This document shows, piece by piece, positions 42,698 through 57,800 of a stretch of 64,000 nt of DNA. Within the stretch, counting starts at the first letter, position 1. Each line of letters starts with the position of its first letter. Both the position numbers and the translations under genes were made by a program. The notes beneath the pieces were generated by a model that worked only from the letters and a program-made list of their open reading frames with translations, did no database searches and had not been told where the DNA came from. The stretch covers positions 411,067,081 through 411,131,080 of the forward strand of contig NC_058518.1 in assembly GCF_904849725.1 (NCBI RefSeq), given 5' to 3'. The DNA is from Hordeum vulgare subsp. vulgare (Eukaryota; Streptophyta; Magnoliopsida; Poales; Poaceae).

Positions 42698-43474
42698 TGT
42701 GGGGAACTAAATTCATAAGTCATGATCATTGAATGCATGCAAACACTGATCCCAAAGATCAATGCTCAATGAACACACAAAACCTGAATAATAAGAGTTA
42801 CATTCATACATACCGTCTGGTATAAATAAAGACCATCGAGGTCAAGTCTTACATAGATATGGCCTTGAAGGCCAACACACCAACTTAACTAGCAGCTAAA
42901 GATTTGAATGAAAGCGTGAACCCATGCCATTTGTCTTAACCCTACATGCATCCTGATTGGAAAGCGTCCTAGTTTGCGTGTTGGTCTCCAACGAACTCTT
43001 CATCAAACTCCTGCTTTTTCATGCCTGGCAAATTAAATAACCACTGGCAAGTCAATGAGTACTTTGAACGTACTCGCAAGCAACCCATGTTGTGATACGA
43101 GGTAATAGTAATGCATGATATAGCACTAAGTAGGTAAGTTGCAGAAAGCTAGTTTTAAGTGCAATGACAATGATCAATATCATATGAAGGCATGCATCTT
43201 GAGGCAACCGACATCTTTATGAACAAGTCACAGATATCAACATAAACAGGGGAGGAACATCTCATGTTCCGTTATCACGCAAAGTCATCCGACTTAGCTC
43301 ATGTTTCACCTTTCTCACATTATCATCCTTCTGACATGCACACCCATTTAGGAAAACATTGGACATAGTTTAAGAAGCACCACCCAACTGTCCTTGACCG
43401 TAGACACGGCTATTCGAATAGTTTTACATTTTGTAAAGGTTGCACACTTTACCCAGAAGACTCGCGGTATTTTT
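42698..43474 (-). repeat. LTR of the foundation element, copy 2 (first part)
   Basis: Begins TGTGGGGAACTAAATTCATA and parallels 41198 onward. It is interrupted after CGCGGTATTTTT at 43474 by the Angela insertion and resumes at 60719-60724 (TTTTTCGTACCCAAGG), matching TTTTTCATACCCGAGA of copy 1. It ends at about 61300, after which the LTR continues uniquely. Confidence 0.8.
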
Positions 43475-46399
43475 TGTTGGGGAACGTTGCATGGGAAACA
43501 AAGAAGTTCCTACGCACACGAAGACCTATCATGGTGATGTCCATCTACGAGAGGAGATTTGGATCTACGTACCCTTGTGGATCGCACAGCGAGAAGAGTT
43601 AAGAAACGCGGTTGATGTGGTGGAACGTCTTCACGTCCCTCGAACCGTCCCGCGATCCGTCCCACGAACCGTCCCGTGATCCGTCCCACGATCCGTTCCG
43701 ATCTAGTGCCGAACGGACGACACCTCCGCGTTCAGCACACATACAACTTGACGATGATCTCGGCCTTCTTGATCCAGCAAGCAAGATGGAGAAGTAGATG
43801 AGTTCTCCGGCAGCGTGACGGTGCTCCGATGGTGGTGATGATCTACTCCTGCAGGGCTCCGCCCGAGCTCCGCAGAAGTCCGATCTAGATGAAAAACTAT
43901 GTGGTATAGGTTTGAGTTGCACGTGGCAAAGTTGTGTCTCAAATCAGCCCTAAACCACCAATATATATAGGAGGGAGGGGGAGGGCTAGCCTTGAGGCAC
44001 AAGGCCGCAAGGGTGTGCCGGCCAAGGGAGAGGAGTTGGACTCCAACCCCAATTCGGTTTGGTGGAGAAGGAGTCCACTCCTTCCGTCCCACCTCCATCT
44101 CCTTTTTTTCTTTCCTTTGGTTTTCTCACTTGTGGCGCCATAGCCCTCTTGGGCTGGATCCACCAGCCCACTAAAGGCTGGTGCGCCACCCTAGAGTTAC
44201 TGGGCTCACTCCGGGGTGGGTGGGCCCCTCCCGGTGAACACCCGGAACCCATTCGTCACTCCCCGTACACTGTCGAAAATGCTCGAAACTTTCCGATGAC
44301 CAAATGAAACCATCCTATATATCAATCTTCATTTCCGGACCATTCCAAAAACCCTCGTGACGTCTGTGATCTCCTCCGAGACTCCAAACTACCTTTGGTC
44401 ACCAACACATATAACTCAACTATACTAAAACATCATCGAACCTTAAGTGTGCAAACCCTACGGGTTCGAGAACTATGTAGACATGACCCGAGACACTTCT
44501 CGGTCAATATCCAATAGCGGGACCTGGATGCCCATATTGGATCCTACATATTCTACGAAGATCTTATTGGTTGAACCTCTGTGCCAAGGATTCATATAAT
44601 CCTGTAGATCATTCCCTTTGTCCTTCGGTATGTTACTTGCCCGAGATTCGATCGTCGGTATCCGCATACCTATTTCAATCTCGTTACCGACAAGTCTCTT
44701 TACTTGTTCCGTAATACAAGATCCCGTGACTTACACTTAGTCACATTGCTTGCAAGGCTTGTGTGTGATGTTGTATTATCGAGTGGGCCCCGAGATACCC
44801 CTGTCACACGGAGTGACAAATCCCAGTCTTGATCCATACTAACTCAACGGACACCTTCAGAGATACCTTTGGAGCACCTTTATAGTCACCCAGTTACGTT
44901 GCGACGTTTGATACACACAAGGTATTCCTCCGGTGACAGTGAGTTATATGATCTCATGGTAATAGGAATAAATACTTGACACACAGAAAACAATAGCAAC
45001 AAAATAACACGATCACATGCTACGTTTATAATTTGGGTCTTGTCCATCACATTATTCTCCTAATGATGTGATCCCGTTATCAAGTGACAACACTTGCCTA
45101 TGTCCTAGAAACCTTGACCATCTTTGATCAACGAACTAGTCAACTAGAGGCTCACTAGGGACAGTGTGTTGTCTATGTATCCACACATGTATTCGAGTTT
45201 CCAATCAATACAATTCTAGCATGGATGATAAACGATTATTTTGAACAAGGAAATATAATAATAACCAATTTATTATTGCCTCTAGGGTATATTTCCAATA
45301 GTCTCCCACCTGCACTAGAGTCAATAATCTAGTTCACATCACCATGTGATTTTAACGAATCCAACACCCATATAGTTCTGGGGTTTGATCACGTCTTGCT
45401 CGAGGTCAACGGTTCTGAATCTTTCAGATCTGTGTGTGCTTTACAAATCTTCATGTCGTCTTATAGATGCTGCTACTACGTGCTATTCGGAAATATTCCA
45501 AATATCTACTCCACTATACGAATCTGTTTTACTACTCAGAGTTATTCGGATTAGTGTCAAAGCTTGCATCGTCGTAACCCTTTATGACAAACTCTTTAAT
45601 CACCTCCGTAATCGAGAAAAAATTCCTTAATCCACTAGTTACTAAGGATAACTTTGACCACTGTTTTAGTAATTCAATCATGGATCACTCCTTGTACCCC
45701 TTGACAGACTCATGGCAAGGCACACAACATGGCATACTTTAGAGTCTACGACTAAGGCATAGGGGACGACCTTCGTCCTTTGTCTTTCTTCTGTCGTGGT
45801 CGGGCTTTTGAGTCTTACTCAAATTCACACCTTACAACACAAACAAGAACTCCTTCTTTGCTGATCTATTTTGAACTCCTTCAAAAACTTGTCAAGGCAT
45901 GCATTTCATTTGAAAGTTTTGTTTAGCATTTTGATCTATCTCCATAGATCTTGATGCTCAATGTTAAAGTAGCTCTATCCATGTCTTCCTTTGAAAAACC
46001 CCTTTCAAACAACCCTTATGCTTTACAAAAATTCTACATTACTTCCGACCAACAATATGTCAACCACATATACTTATCAGAAATTCTATAGTGCTCCCAA
46101 TCACTTCTTTGGAAATACAAGTTTCTCATAAACCTTGTACAAACCCAAAAGCTTTGATCATCTCATCAAAGCATATATTCCAACTTCGAGATGCTTGCAC
46201 CAGTCCATAGAAGGATTGTTGGAGCTTGCATACTTGTTAGCATCCTTAGGATCGAAAAAACCTTCTAGCTGTATCACATGCAACCTTTCCTCAAGGAAAC
46301 CGCCGAGGAAACAATTTTTTGACATCCTATGTGCAATATTTCATAAATAATGCAACAACTTCTAACCTAATTCCAACAACTATTTGAACTTGTCGGAAA

Positions 46400-48760
46400 C
46401 ATCTTTGCGATAAATCGAGCTTTTGTTAATGGTGACTTTTCACCATCATCGTCTGTCTTTATTTTAAATATCCATATTTACTTAATAGTCCTACGACCAT
46501 CAAGTAGTTCTTCCAAAGTCTACACTTTGTCTTCATACATGGATGCTCTTTCGGATTTCATGGCCTCTAGCCATTTGTCGGAATCCGGGCCCACCATCGC
46601 TTCTCCATAGCTCGTAGGTTCGTTGTTTTTCAACAACATGACCTCCAAGACAGGGTTACCGTACCACTCTGTAGTAGTACGTGACCTTGTCGACCTACGA
46701 GGTTTGTAGTAACTTGATCTGAAGCTTAATGATCACCATCATCAGTTTCCACTTCAATTGGTATAGGCGCCACAGGAACATCTTCCCGCGCCCTGCTACA
46801 CACTGGTTGAAGTGACGGTTCACCAACCTCATCAAGTTCCACCACCCTCCCACTCAATTATTTTGAGAGAAACCTTTCCTCGAGAAAGGACCCGTTTCTA
46901 GAAACAAACACTTTGCTTCCGGATCTGAGATAGGAGATGTATCCAACTGTTTTGGATATCCTATGAAGATGCATTTATCCGCTTTGGGTTCAAGCTTATC
47001 AGACTGAAACTTTTCACATAAGTGTTGCAGCCCCAAACTTTCAAGAAATGACAACTTAGGTTTCTCCAAACCATAGTCTATACTGTGTCATCTCAAAGGA
47101 AATACGCGGTGCCCTATTTAAAGTGAATGCGGTTGTTTCTAATGCATAACACATAAATGATAGTGGCAATTCGATAAGAGACATCATAGTATGCACCATA
47201 TCAAATAGGGTGTGGCTATGACGTTTAGACACACCATCACACTATGGTGTTCTAGGTGGCATAAATTGTGAAACAATTTCCACATTGTCTTAATTGTGTA
47301 CCAAAAACTCGCAACTCACATATTCATCTCTATGATCATATCATAGACAGTTTATCCTCTTGTCACGACGATCTTCACTCTGAAATAGCTTTGAACTTTT
47401 CAACATTTCAGACTTGTGATTCATCAACTAAATACTCCTGTATCTACTTAAATCGTCAGTGAAGCAAGAACATAACAATATCCACTGCGTGCCTCAGCAC
47501 TCATTGGCTGCACACATCAAAAATGTATTACTTCCAATAAGTTACTTTCTTGTTTCATGTGGTATGATTTGCATGTCTCAAGTGATTCAAAATCAAGTGA
47601 GTCCAAACGATCCATCTGCATGGAGTTTCTTCATGCGTTTATACCAATAGGTATGGTTTGCATGTCTCAAACGTTTCATAGATGAGAGAGTACAAAGATT
47701 CATCACTATGGAGCTTCTTCATGCACTTTATACCGACATGACTCAAGCGGCAGTGCCACAAGTAAGTGGTACTATCATTACTACTTTGTATCTTTTGGCA
47801 CCAATATTATGAACATTTGTAACACTACGATCGAGATTCAATAAACCATTGAGGGTGATTATTCAAGCAAATAGAATAACTATTATTCCTTTTAAATGAA
47901 TAATCGTATTGCAATAAACATGATCCAATCATGTTCATGCTCAACGCAAACACCAAATAACAATTATTTAGGTTTAACACCAATCCCGATGGTAGAGGGA
48001 GCGTGCGATGTTTTGATCACATCAACCTTGGAAACACTTCCAACACTTATCGTCACCTTGCCTTTAGCTAGTCTCCGTTTATTCCGTAGCTTTCATTTCG
48101 AGTTACTAATCACTTAGCAACCGAAACGGTATCCAATACCCTCGTGCTACTAGGAGTACTAGTAAAGTACACATCTATATCATGTATATCAAATATACTT
48201 ATGTCGACTTTGCCAGCCTTCTTATCTACCAAGTATCTAGGGTAGCTCTGCCTCAGTGACCGTTCCCCTCATAATAGAAGCACTTAGTCTCGGGTTTGGG
48301 TTCAATCTTGGGTTTCTTCATTAGAGCAGCAACTGGTTTGTCATTTCATGAAGTATCCCTTCTAGCCCTTGCCCTCTTTGAAACTAGTGGTTTTACTAAC
48401 CATCAACAATTGATGATCCTTCTTGATTTCTACCTTCGCAGTGTCGAACATTGCGAATCGCTCAAGGATCATCATATCTATCCTTGATATGTTATAGTTC
48501 ATCACGAAGCTCTAGCAGCTTGGTGGCAGTGACTTTGGAGAACCATCACTATCTTATCTGGAAGATTAACTCCCACTTGATTCAAGCGATCGTTGTACTC
48601 ACACAATCTGAGCACATGCTCAACGATTGAGCTTTTCTCCTTTACTTTGTAGACAAAGAATCTTGTCGGAGGTCTCATACCTCCCAACAAGGGCACGAGC
48701 ATGAATCTCAATTTCATCTCTTAGAACATCTCTTATGTTCCGTGACGTTTCAAAACGTCT
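46400..48760 (-). pseudogene. Outer Angela gag-pol remnant
   Basis: Only short blocks remain on the minus strand. A gag piece lies near 48502-48717 (RFFVYKVKEKSSIVEHVLRL, GVNLPDKIVM). The integrase-RT linker lies near 46854-47069 (CEKFQSDKLEPKADKCIFIG, YPKQLDTSPISDPEAKCLF). A weak RT trace lies near 46210-46330. No frame stays open for more than about 75 codons. The interrupted frame after YPKQL matches the inner Angela. Confidence 0.75.
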
Positions 48761-51700
48761 TCGGTGCCTTGCTTCTAAGCCATTAAGTATTATGCACTAA
48801 ACTATCACGTAGTCATCAGAAACGTGTATGTCAGATGTTCACAATATCCACAGACGGCACTCGAGGTGCAGCACACCGAGTGGTGCATTAAGGACATAAG
48901 CCTTCTTCGCAGCAATGAGGACAAACCTCAGTTTTATGGACTCAGTCCTCAGAGTTGCTACTATCAAATTTCAACTAAATTTTCTCTAGGAAGATATAAA
49001 AACAGTATAGCTATAGCGCAAGCTACATCATAATTCGCAAAGACCTTTTGACTATGTTCACGATAATTGGAGTTTAACTAATCAAATTACTTAATAAACT
49101 CCCACTCAAAAAGTACATCTTTCTAGTCATTTGAGTGGTACATGATCCAAATTCACTAATTCAAGTTCGATCATCACGTGAGTTGAGAATAGTTTCAGTG
49201 GTAAGCATCTCTATGCTAATCATATCAACTATACGATTCATGCTCGACCTTTCGGTCTCATGTGTTCCAAGGCCATGTCTGCACAAGCTAGGCTCGTCAA
49301 GTTTAACCCTAGTGTTCTGTGTGTGCAACTTTTTGCACCCGTTGTATGTGAACGTTGAGTCTATCACACCCGATCATCACGTGGTGTCTCGAAACGACGA
49401 ACTGTCGCAACGGTGCACATTCGGGGAGAACACAATTTCATCTTGAAATTTTAGTGAGAGATCACCTTATAATGCTACCGCCGTTCTAAGCAAAATAAGG
49501 TGCATAAAAGGATTAACATCACATGCAATTCATAAGTGACATGATATGGCCATCATCTTGTGCTTCTTGATCTCCATCACTTAAGCACCGGCATGATCTT
49601 CTTGTCACCGGCGCCACACCATGATCTCCATCATCATGATCTCCATCAATGTGTCGCTATCGAGGTTGTCGTGTTATCTATGCTATTACTACTAAAGCTA
49701 CGACCTAACAATATAGTAAACACATCTGCAAACACAAACGTTAGTTTAAAGATAACCCTATGGCTCCTGTCGGTTGCCGTAGCATCGACGTGCAAGTCGA
49801 TATTAACTATTACAACATGATCATCTCATACATCCAATATATCACATCACGTCATTGGCCATATCATATCACAAGCATACCCTGCAAAAACAAGTTAGTC
49901 GTCCTCTAATTTGTTGTTGCATGTTTTACGTGGCTGCTATGGATATCTAGTATGATCGCATCTTACTTACGCAAAAAACCACAACGCAGATGTGCAAATT
50001 GCTATTTAACCTCTCCAAGGACCGCCTCGGTCAAAACCAATTCAACTAAAGTTGGACAAACCGACACCCGCCAGTCATCTTTATGCAACGATGTTACATG
50101 TCAATTGATGAAACCAGTCTCTCGTAAGCGTACGAGTTATGTCGGTCCGGGCCACTTCAATCCAACAATACCGCTGAATCGAGAAAAGACTAAGGAGGGC
50201 AGCAAATCAAACATCACCGTCCACAAAACCTTTTGTGTTCATCTCGAGATAACATCTACGCATGAACCTAGCTCATGATGCCACTGTTGGGGAATGTTGC
50301 ATGGGAAACAAAAAAAATCCTACGCACACGAAGACCTATCATGGTGATGTGCATCTACAAGATGAGATTTCGATCTACGTACCCTTGTAGATCGCACAGC
50401 GGGAAGCATTAAGAAACGCGGTTGATGTGGTGGAACGTCTTCACGTCCCTCGAACCGTCCCACGAACCGTCCCGCGATCCATCCCGTGATCCGTCCCACG
50501 ATCCGTTCCGATCTAGTGCCGAACGGACGGCACCTCCGCGTTCAACACACATACAGGTTGACGATGATCTCGGCCTTCTTGATCCAGCAAGCAAGACGGA
50601 GAAGTAGATGAGTTCTCCGGCAGCGTGACGGCACTCCCGTGGTGGTGATGATCTACTCCTGCAGGGCTCCGCCTGAGCTCCGCAAAAATCCGATCTAGAG
50701 GAAAAACTACATGGTATAGGTTTGAGTTGCACGTGGCAAAGTTGTGTCTCAAATCAGCCCTAAACCACCAATATATATAGGAGGGAGGGGGAGGGCTAGC
50801 CTTGAGGCACAAGGCCTCAAGGGTGCGTCGGCCAAGGGAGAGGAGTTGGACTCCAACCCCAATTCGGTTTGGTGGGAAGGAGTCCAATCCTTCCTTCCCA
50901 CCTCCCTCTCCTTTTTTTTTCTTTCCTTTGGTTTTTTCACTTGTGGCGCCATAGCCCTCTTGAGATGGCTCCACCATCACACTAAGGGCTGGTGCGCCAC
51001 CCTAGAGTTACTGGGCTCACTCCCGGGTGGGTGGGCCCCTCCCGGTGAACACCGGGAACCCATTCGTCACTCCCGGTACACTGCCGGAAATGCCCGAAAC
51101 TTTCCGATGACCAAATGAAACCATCCTACATATCAATCTTCGTTTCCGGACCATTCCGGAAACCCTTGTGACATCTGTGATCTCATCCGGGACTCCGAAC
51201 TACCTTTGGTCACCAACACATATAACTCAACTATACTAAAACATCATCGAACCTTAATTAAGTGTGCAGATCCTGCGAGTTTGAGAACTATGTAGACATG
51301 ACCCGAGACACTTCTCGGTCAATATCCAATAGCGGGACCTGGATGCCCATATTGGATCCTACATATTCTACAAAGATCTTATCGGTTGAACCTCTGTGCC
51401 AAGGATTCATATAATCCCATATGTCATTCCCTTTGTCCTTCGGTATGTTACTTGCCCGAGATTCGATCGTTGGTATCCGCATACCTATTTCAATCTCATT
51501 ACCGGCAAGTCTCTTTACTCGTTCCGTAATACAAGATCTCGTGACTTACACTTAGTCACATTGCTTGCAAGGCTTGTGTGTGATGTTGTATTACCGAGTG
51601 GGCCCCGAGATACCTCTCCGTCACATGGAGTGACAAATCCGAGTCTTGATCCATACTAACTCAACGGACACCTTCGGAGATACCTGTAGAGCACCTTTAT

Positions 51701-51884
51701 AGCCACCCAGTTACGTTGCGACGTTTGATACACACAAGGTATTCCTCCCGTGACAGTGAGTAATATGATCTCATGGTCATAGGAATAAATACTTGACATG
51801 CAGAAAACAATAGCAACAAAATAACAAGATCACATGCTACATTTATAATTTGGGTCTTGTCAATCACATGATTCTACTAATGAT

Positions 51885-54800
51885 TGTTGGGGAACGTCGC
51901 ATGGGAAACAAAAATTTTCCTACGCGCACGAAGACCTATCATGGTGATGTCCATCTACGAGAGGGGATGAGTGATCTACGTACCCTTGTAGATCGCACAG
52001 CAGAAGCGTTAGAGAACGCGGTTGATGTAGTGGAACGTCCTCACGTCCCTCGATCCGCCCCGCGAACAATCCCGCGATCAGTCCCACGATCTAGTACCGA
52101 ACGGACGGCACCTCCGCGTTCAGCACACGTACAGCTCGACGATGATCTCGGCCTTCTTGATCCAGCAAGAGAGACGGAGAGTTAGAAGAGTTCTCCGGCA
52201 GCGTGATGGCACTCCGGAGGTTGGTGATGATCTCGTCTCAGCAGGGCTCCGCCCGAGCTCCGCAGAAACGCGATCTAGAGGAAAAACTATGGAGGTATGT
52301 GGTCGGGCTGCCGTGGAAAAGTTGTCTCAAATCAGCCCTAATACCTCCGTATATATAGGTGGGAGGGAGGGGAGGAGGCAGCCTCAAAACCTAAAGGTTT
52401 GGCCGAAATTGGAGGTGGAGGAGTCCTACTCCAATCCTACTTGGAGTAGGATTCCACCTTCCCACTTGGAAACTCTTTCCACCTTGTGTTTTTTCCTTCT
52501 CAAACCTTATGGGCCTTAGTGGGAACTTATTCCAGCCCACTAGGGGCTGGTTTATCTCTTCCCATAGCCCATGAGACCCCTTGGGGCGTGACACCCCTCC
52601 CGATGGTCCCCGGCACCCCTCCCGGCACTCCCGGTACACTACCGATGAGCCCGAAACTTTTCCGGTAATGCACGGAAACCTTCCGGTAACCAAATGAGGT
52701 CATCCTATATATCAATCTTCGTTTCCGGACCATTCCGGAAACCCTCGTGACGTCCGTGATCTCATCCGGGACTCCGAACAACATTCGGTAACCAACCATA
52801 TAACTCAAATACGCATAAAACAACGTCGAACCTTAAGTGTGCAGACCCTGCGGGTTCGAGAACTATGTAGACATGACCCGAGAGACTCCTCGGTCAATAT
52901 CCAATAGCGGGACCTGGATGTCCATATTGGATCCTACATATTCTACGAAGATCTTATCGTTTGAACCTCAGTGCCAAGGATTCATATAATCCCGTATGTC
53001 ATTCCCTTTGTCCTTCGGTATGTTACTTGCCCGAGATTCGATCGTTAGTATCCGCATACCTATTTCAATCTCGTTTACCGGCAAGTCTCTTTACTCGTTC
53101 CTTAATACAAGATCCCGTAACTTACACTAAGTTACATTGCTTGCAAGGCTTGTGTGTGATGTTGTATTACCGAGTGGGCCCCGAGATACCTCTCCGTCAC
53201 ACGGAGTGACAAATCCCAGTCTTGATCCATACTAACTCAACTAACACCTTCGGAGATACCTGTAGAGCATCTTTATAGTCACCCAGTTACGTTGCGACGT
53301 TTGATACACACAAAGCATTCCTCCGGTGTTAGTGAGTTATATGATCTCATGGTCATAGGAATAAATACTTGGCACGCAGAAAACAGTAGCAACAAAATGA
53401 CACGATCAACATGCTACGTCTATTAGTTTGGGTCTAGTCCATCACATGATTCTCCTAATTATGTGATCCCGTTATCAAGTGACAACACTTGCCTATGGCC
53501 AGGAAACCTTGACCATCTTTGATCAACGAGCTAGTCAACTAGAGGCTTACTAGGGACAGTGTTTTGTCTATGTATCCACACAAGTATTGTGTTTCCAATC
53601 AATACAATTATAGCATGGATAATAAACGATTATCATGAACAAAGAAATATAATAATAACTAATTTATTATTGCCTCTAGGGCATATTTCCAACAGTCTCC
53701 CACTTGCACTAGAGTCAATAATCTAGTTCACATCACCATGTGATTCCAACGAATCCAACACCCATATAGTTATGGGGTCTGATCACGTCTTGCTCGTGAG
53801 AGAGGTTTTAGTCAATGGTTCTGAAACTTTCAGATCCGTGTGTTCTTTACAAATCTTTATGCCATCTTATAGATGCTGCTACTACGTGCTATTCGGAAAT
53901 GCTCCAAATATCTACTCTACTATACGAATCCGTTTCACTACTCATAGTTATTCGGATTAGTGTCAAAGCTTGCATCAACGTAACCCTTTACGACGAACTC
54001 TTTAACCACCTCCATAATCGAGAAAAAATTCCTTAGTCCATTAGTTACTAAGGATAAATTTTGACCGCTGCTAGTGATTCAATCATGGATCACTCTCTGT
54101 ACCTCTCAACATACTTTGAGTCAAGGCACACATCAGGTGCGGTACACAGCATGGCATACTTTAGATTCTACGGCTAAGGCATAGAAGACGACCTTCGTCT
54201 ATTCTCTTTATTCTGCCGGGGTCGGGTTTTGAGTCTTACTCAAATTCACACCTCACAACGCAACCAAGAACTCCTTCTTTGCTGACCTATTTTGAACTCC
54301 TTTCAAAAACTTGTCAAGGCATGCATCTTGTTGAAACTTCCGTTAAGTGCTTTTCGATCTATCTCCATAGATCTTTGATGCTCAACGTTCAAGTAGCATA
54401 ATCCAGGTACTCCTTTGAAAACTTCTTTCAAAACAACCTTGTATGCTTTACAGAAATTCTACATTACTTCTGATCCATAATATGTCAACCACATATACCT
54501 ATCAGAAATTCTATAGTGCTCCCGCTCACTTCTTTGGAAATACAAGTTTCTCATAAACCTTGTACAAACCCAAAATCTTTGATCATCTCATCAAAGTATA
54601 TATATTCCAACTCCGAGATGTTTGCACCAGTCCATTGAAGGATCGCTGGAGCTTGCATACTTGCTAGTATCTTTAGGATCGACAAAACCTCCTGGTTGTA
54701 TCACATACAATGTTTGCTCAAGGAAACCGTCGAGGAAACAATGTTTTGACATCCTACGTGCAATATTTCATAAATAATGCACCAACAACTAACATAATTC

Positions 54801-57800
54801 TAACAGACCTTTAGCATCGCTACGAGTGAGAAAGTCTCATCATAGTCAACTGTTTGATCTTGTCGAAAACATCTTTGCGACAAGTCGAGCTTTTCTTAAT
54901 AGTGACTTATCACCATCATCGTCTGTCTTCTTTTAAAGATCCATCTTTACTCAATAGTCTTATGACTATCAAGTAGTTCTTTCAAAGTCTACACTTTGTT
55001 TTCATCCATGGATCCTCTCTCGGATTTCATGGCTTCCAGCCATTTGTCGGAATCTGGGCCCACCATCGCTTTCTCCATAACTCGTAGGTTCACTGTTGCT
55101 CAACAACATGACCTCCAAGACAGGGTTACCGTACTACTCTGCAGCAGTACGCGACCTTGTCGACCTACGAGGTTTGTAGTAACTTGATTCGAAGCTCAAT
55201 GATCACCATCATCAGCTTCCACTTCAATTGGTGTAGGCGCCACAGGAACAACTTCCTGCGCCCTGCTACACACTGGTTGAAGTGATGGTTCAATAACCTC
55301 ATCAAGTTCTACTACCCTCCCACTCAATTCTTTCGAGAGAAACCTTTCCTCGAGAAAGGATCCGTTTCTAGAAACAAACACTTTGCTTTCGGATCTGAGA
55401 TAGGAGATGTACCCAACTGTTTTGGATACCCTATGAAGAAGCATTTATCCGCTTTGGGTTCGAGCTTATCAGACTGAAACTTTTTCACATAAGTGTCGAA
55501 ACACCAAACTTTCAAGAAACGACAGTTTAGATTTCTCTAAACCTCAGTCTATACTGTGTCATCTCAACGGAAACACGCGGTGCCCTATTTAAAGTGAGTG
55601 CGGTTGTCTCTAATGCATAACCCATAAACGATAATGGTAATTCGATAAGAGACATCATAGTATGCATCATACCAAATAGTGCGTGGCTATGATGTTCAGA
55701 CACATCATCACACTATGATGTTCCAGGTGGCATGAACTGCGAAACAACTTCCACATTGTCTTAACTGCGTACCAAAACTCGTAACTCAGATATTCATTTC
55801 TATGATCATATCGTAGACAGTTTATCCTCTTGTTACGACGAACTTCACTCTGAAACAGAATTGAACCTTTCAATATTTCAGACTTGTGATTCATTAAGTA
55901 AATACTCTAGTATCTACTCAAATTGTCAGTGAAGTAAGAACATAATGATATCCACTGCGTGCCTCAGCACCCATTGGACTGCATACATCAAAATGTATCA
56001 CTTCCAACAAGTTACTATCTTATTTCATCTCAATGAAAACAAGGCCTTGCTCACGTGGTATGATTTGCATGTCACTAGTGATTCGAAATCAGGTGAGTAC
56101 AAAGATCCATCAGCATGGAGCCTCTTCATGCAATTTATACTAACATGACTCAAGCGGCAGTTCCACAAGTAAGTGGTACTATCATTATTAACTCGTATCT
56201 TTTGGCACCAATGTGTAACACTACAATCGAGATTCAATAAACCATTGAAGGTGATCATTCAAGCAAATAGAGTAACCATTATTCTCTATGAATGAATAAT
56301 CGTATTGCAATAAACACGATCCAATCATGTTCACGCTCAACGCAAACACAAAATAACAATTATTTAGGTTCAACACCAATCCCGATGGTAGAGGGAGCGT
56401 GCGACGTTTGATTATATCAACCTTGGAAACACTTCCAACACGTATCGTCACCTCGTCTTTCGCTAGTCTCCGTTTATGCCGTAGCTTTCATTTCGCGTTA
56501 CTAATCACTTAGCAACCGAACCGGTATCCAATACCCTCGTGCTACTAGGAGTACTAGTAAAGTACACATCAACATTATGTATATCAAATATACTTCTCTC
56601 GACTTTTGCCAGCCTTCTTATCCACCAAGTATCTAGAGTTGCTCCGCCTCAGTGACTGTTCCCCTTATTACAGAAGCACTTAGTCTCGGGTTTTGGGTTC
56701 AATCTTGGGTCTCTTCATTAGTGCAGCAACTGTTTTGCCGTTTCACGAAGTATCCCTTCTAGCCCTTGCCTTTCTTGAAACTTAGTGGTTTTACTAACCA
56801 TCAACTATTGATGCTCCTTCTTGATTTCTACTTTTGCAGTGTCAAACATCGCGAATCACTCAAAAGATCATAGTATCTATCCTTGATATGTTATAGTTCA
56901 TCACGAAGCTCTCATAGCTTGGTGGCAGTGACTTTGGAGAACCATCACTATCTCATCTGGAAGATTAACTCCCACTTGATTCAAGCGATTGTCGTACTCA
57001 GACAATCTGAGCACATGCTCAACGATTGAGCTTTTCTCCTTTACTTTGTGGACAAAGAACCTTGCTTGGAGGTCTCGTACCTCTTAACAAGGGCACAAGC
57101 ATGAAATCACAATTTCATCTCTTCGGAACATCACTTATGTTCCGTGACGTTTTACAACGTTTTCGGCGCCTTGCTTCTAAGCCATCAAGTATCTTGCACT
57201 GAACTATCGTGTAGTCATCAGTAACGTGTATGTCGGATGTTCATAGCATCCACAGACGACGCTCGAGGTGCAGCACACCGAGTGGTGCATTAAGGACATA
57301 AGCCTTCTGCGTAGCAACAAGGACAATCCTCGGTTTTACAGACTCAGTCTGCAAAGGTTGCTACTATCAATTTTCAACTAAATTTTCTCTAGGAACATAT
57401 AAAAACAGTAGAGCTATAGCGCAAGCTACATCGTAATTCGCAAAGACCATTAGACTATGTTCATGACAATTAGTTCAATTAATCATATTACTTAAGAACT
57501 CCCACTCAAAAAGTACATCTCTCTAGTCATTTGAGTGGTACATGATCCAAATTCGCTATCTCAAGTCCGATCATCACGTGAGTCGAGAATAGTTTCAGTG
57601 GTAAGCATCCCTATGCTAATCATATCAACTATACGATTCATGCTCGACCTTTCGGTCTCATGTGTTCCGAGGCCATGTCTGCACATGCTAGGCTCGTCAA
57701 GCTTAACCCGAGTGTTCCGCGTGTGCAACTGTTTTGCACCCGTTGTATGTGAACGTTGAGTCTATCACACCCGATCATCACGTGGTGTCTCGAAACGAAG

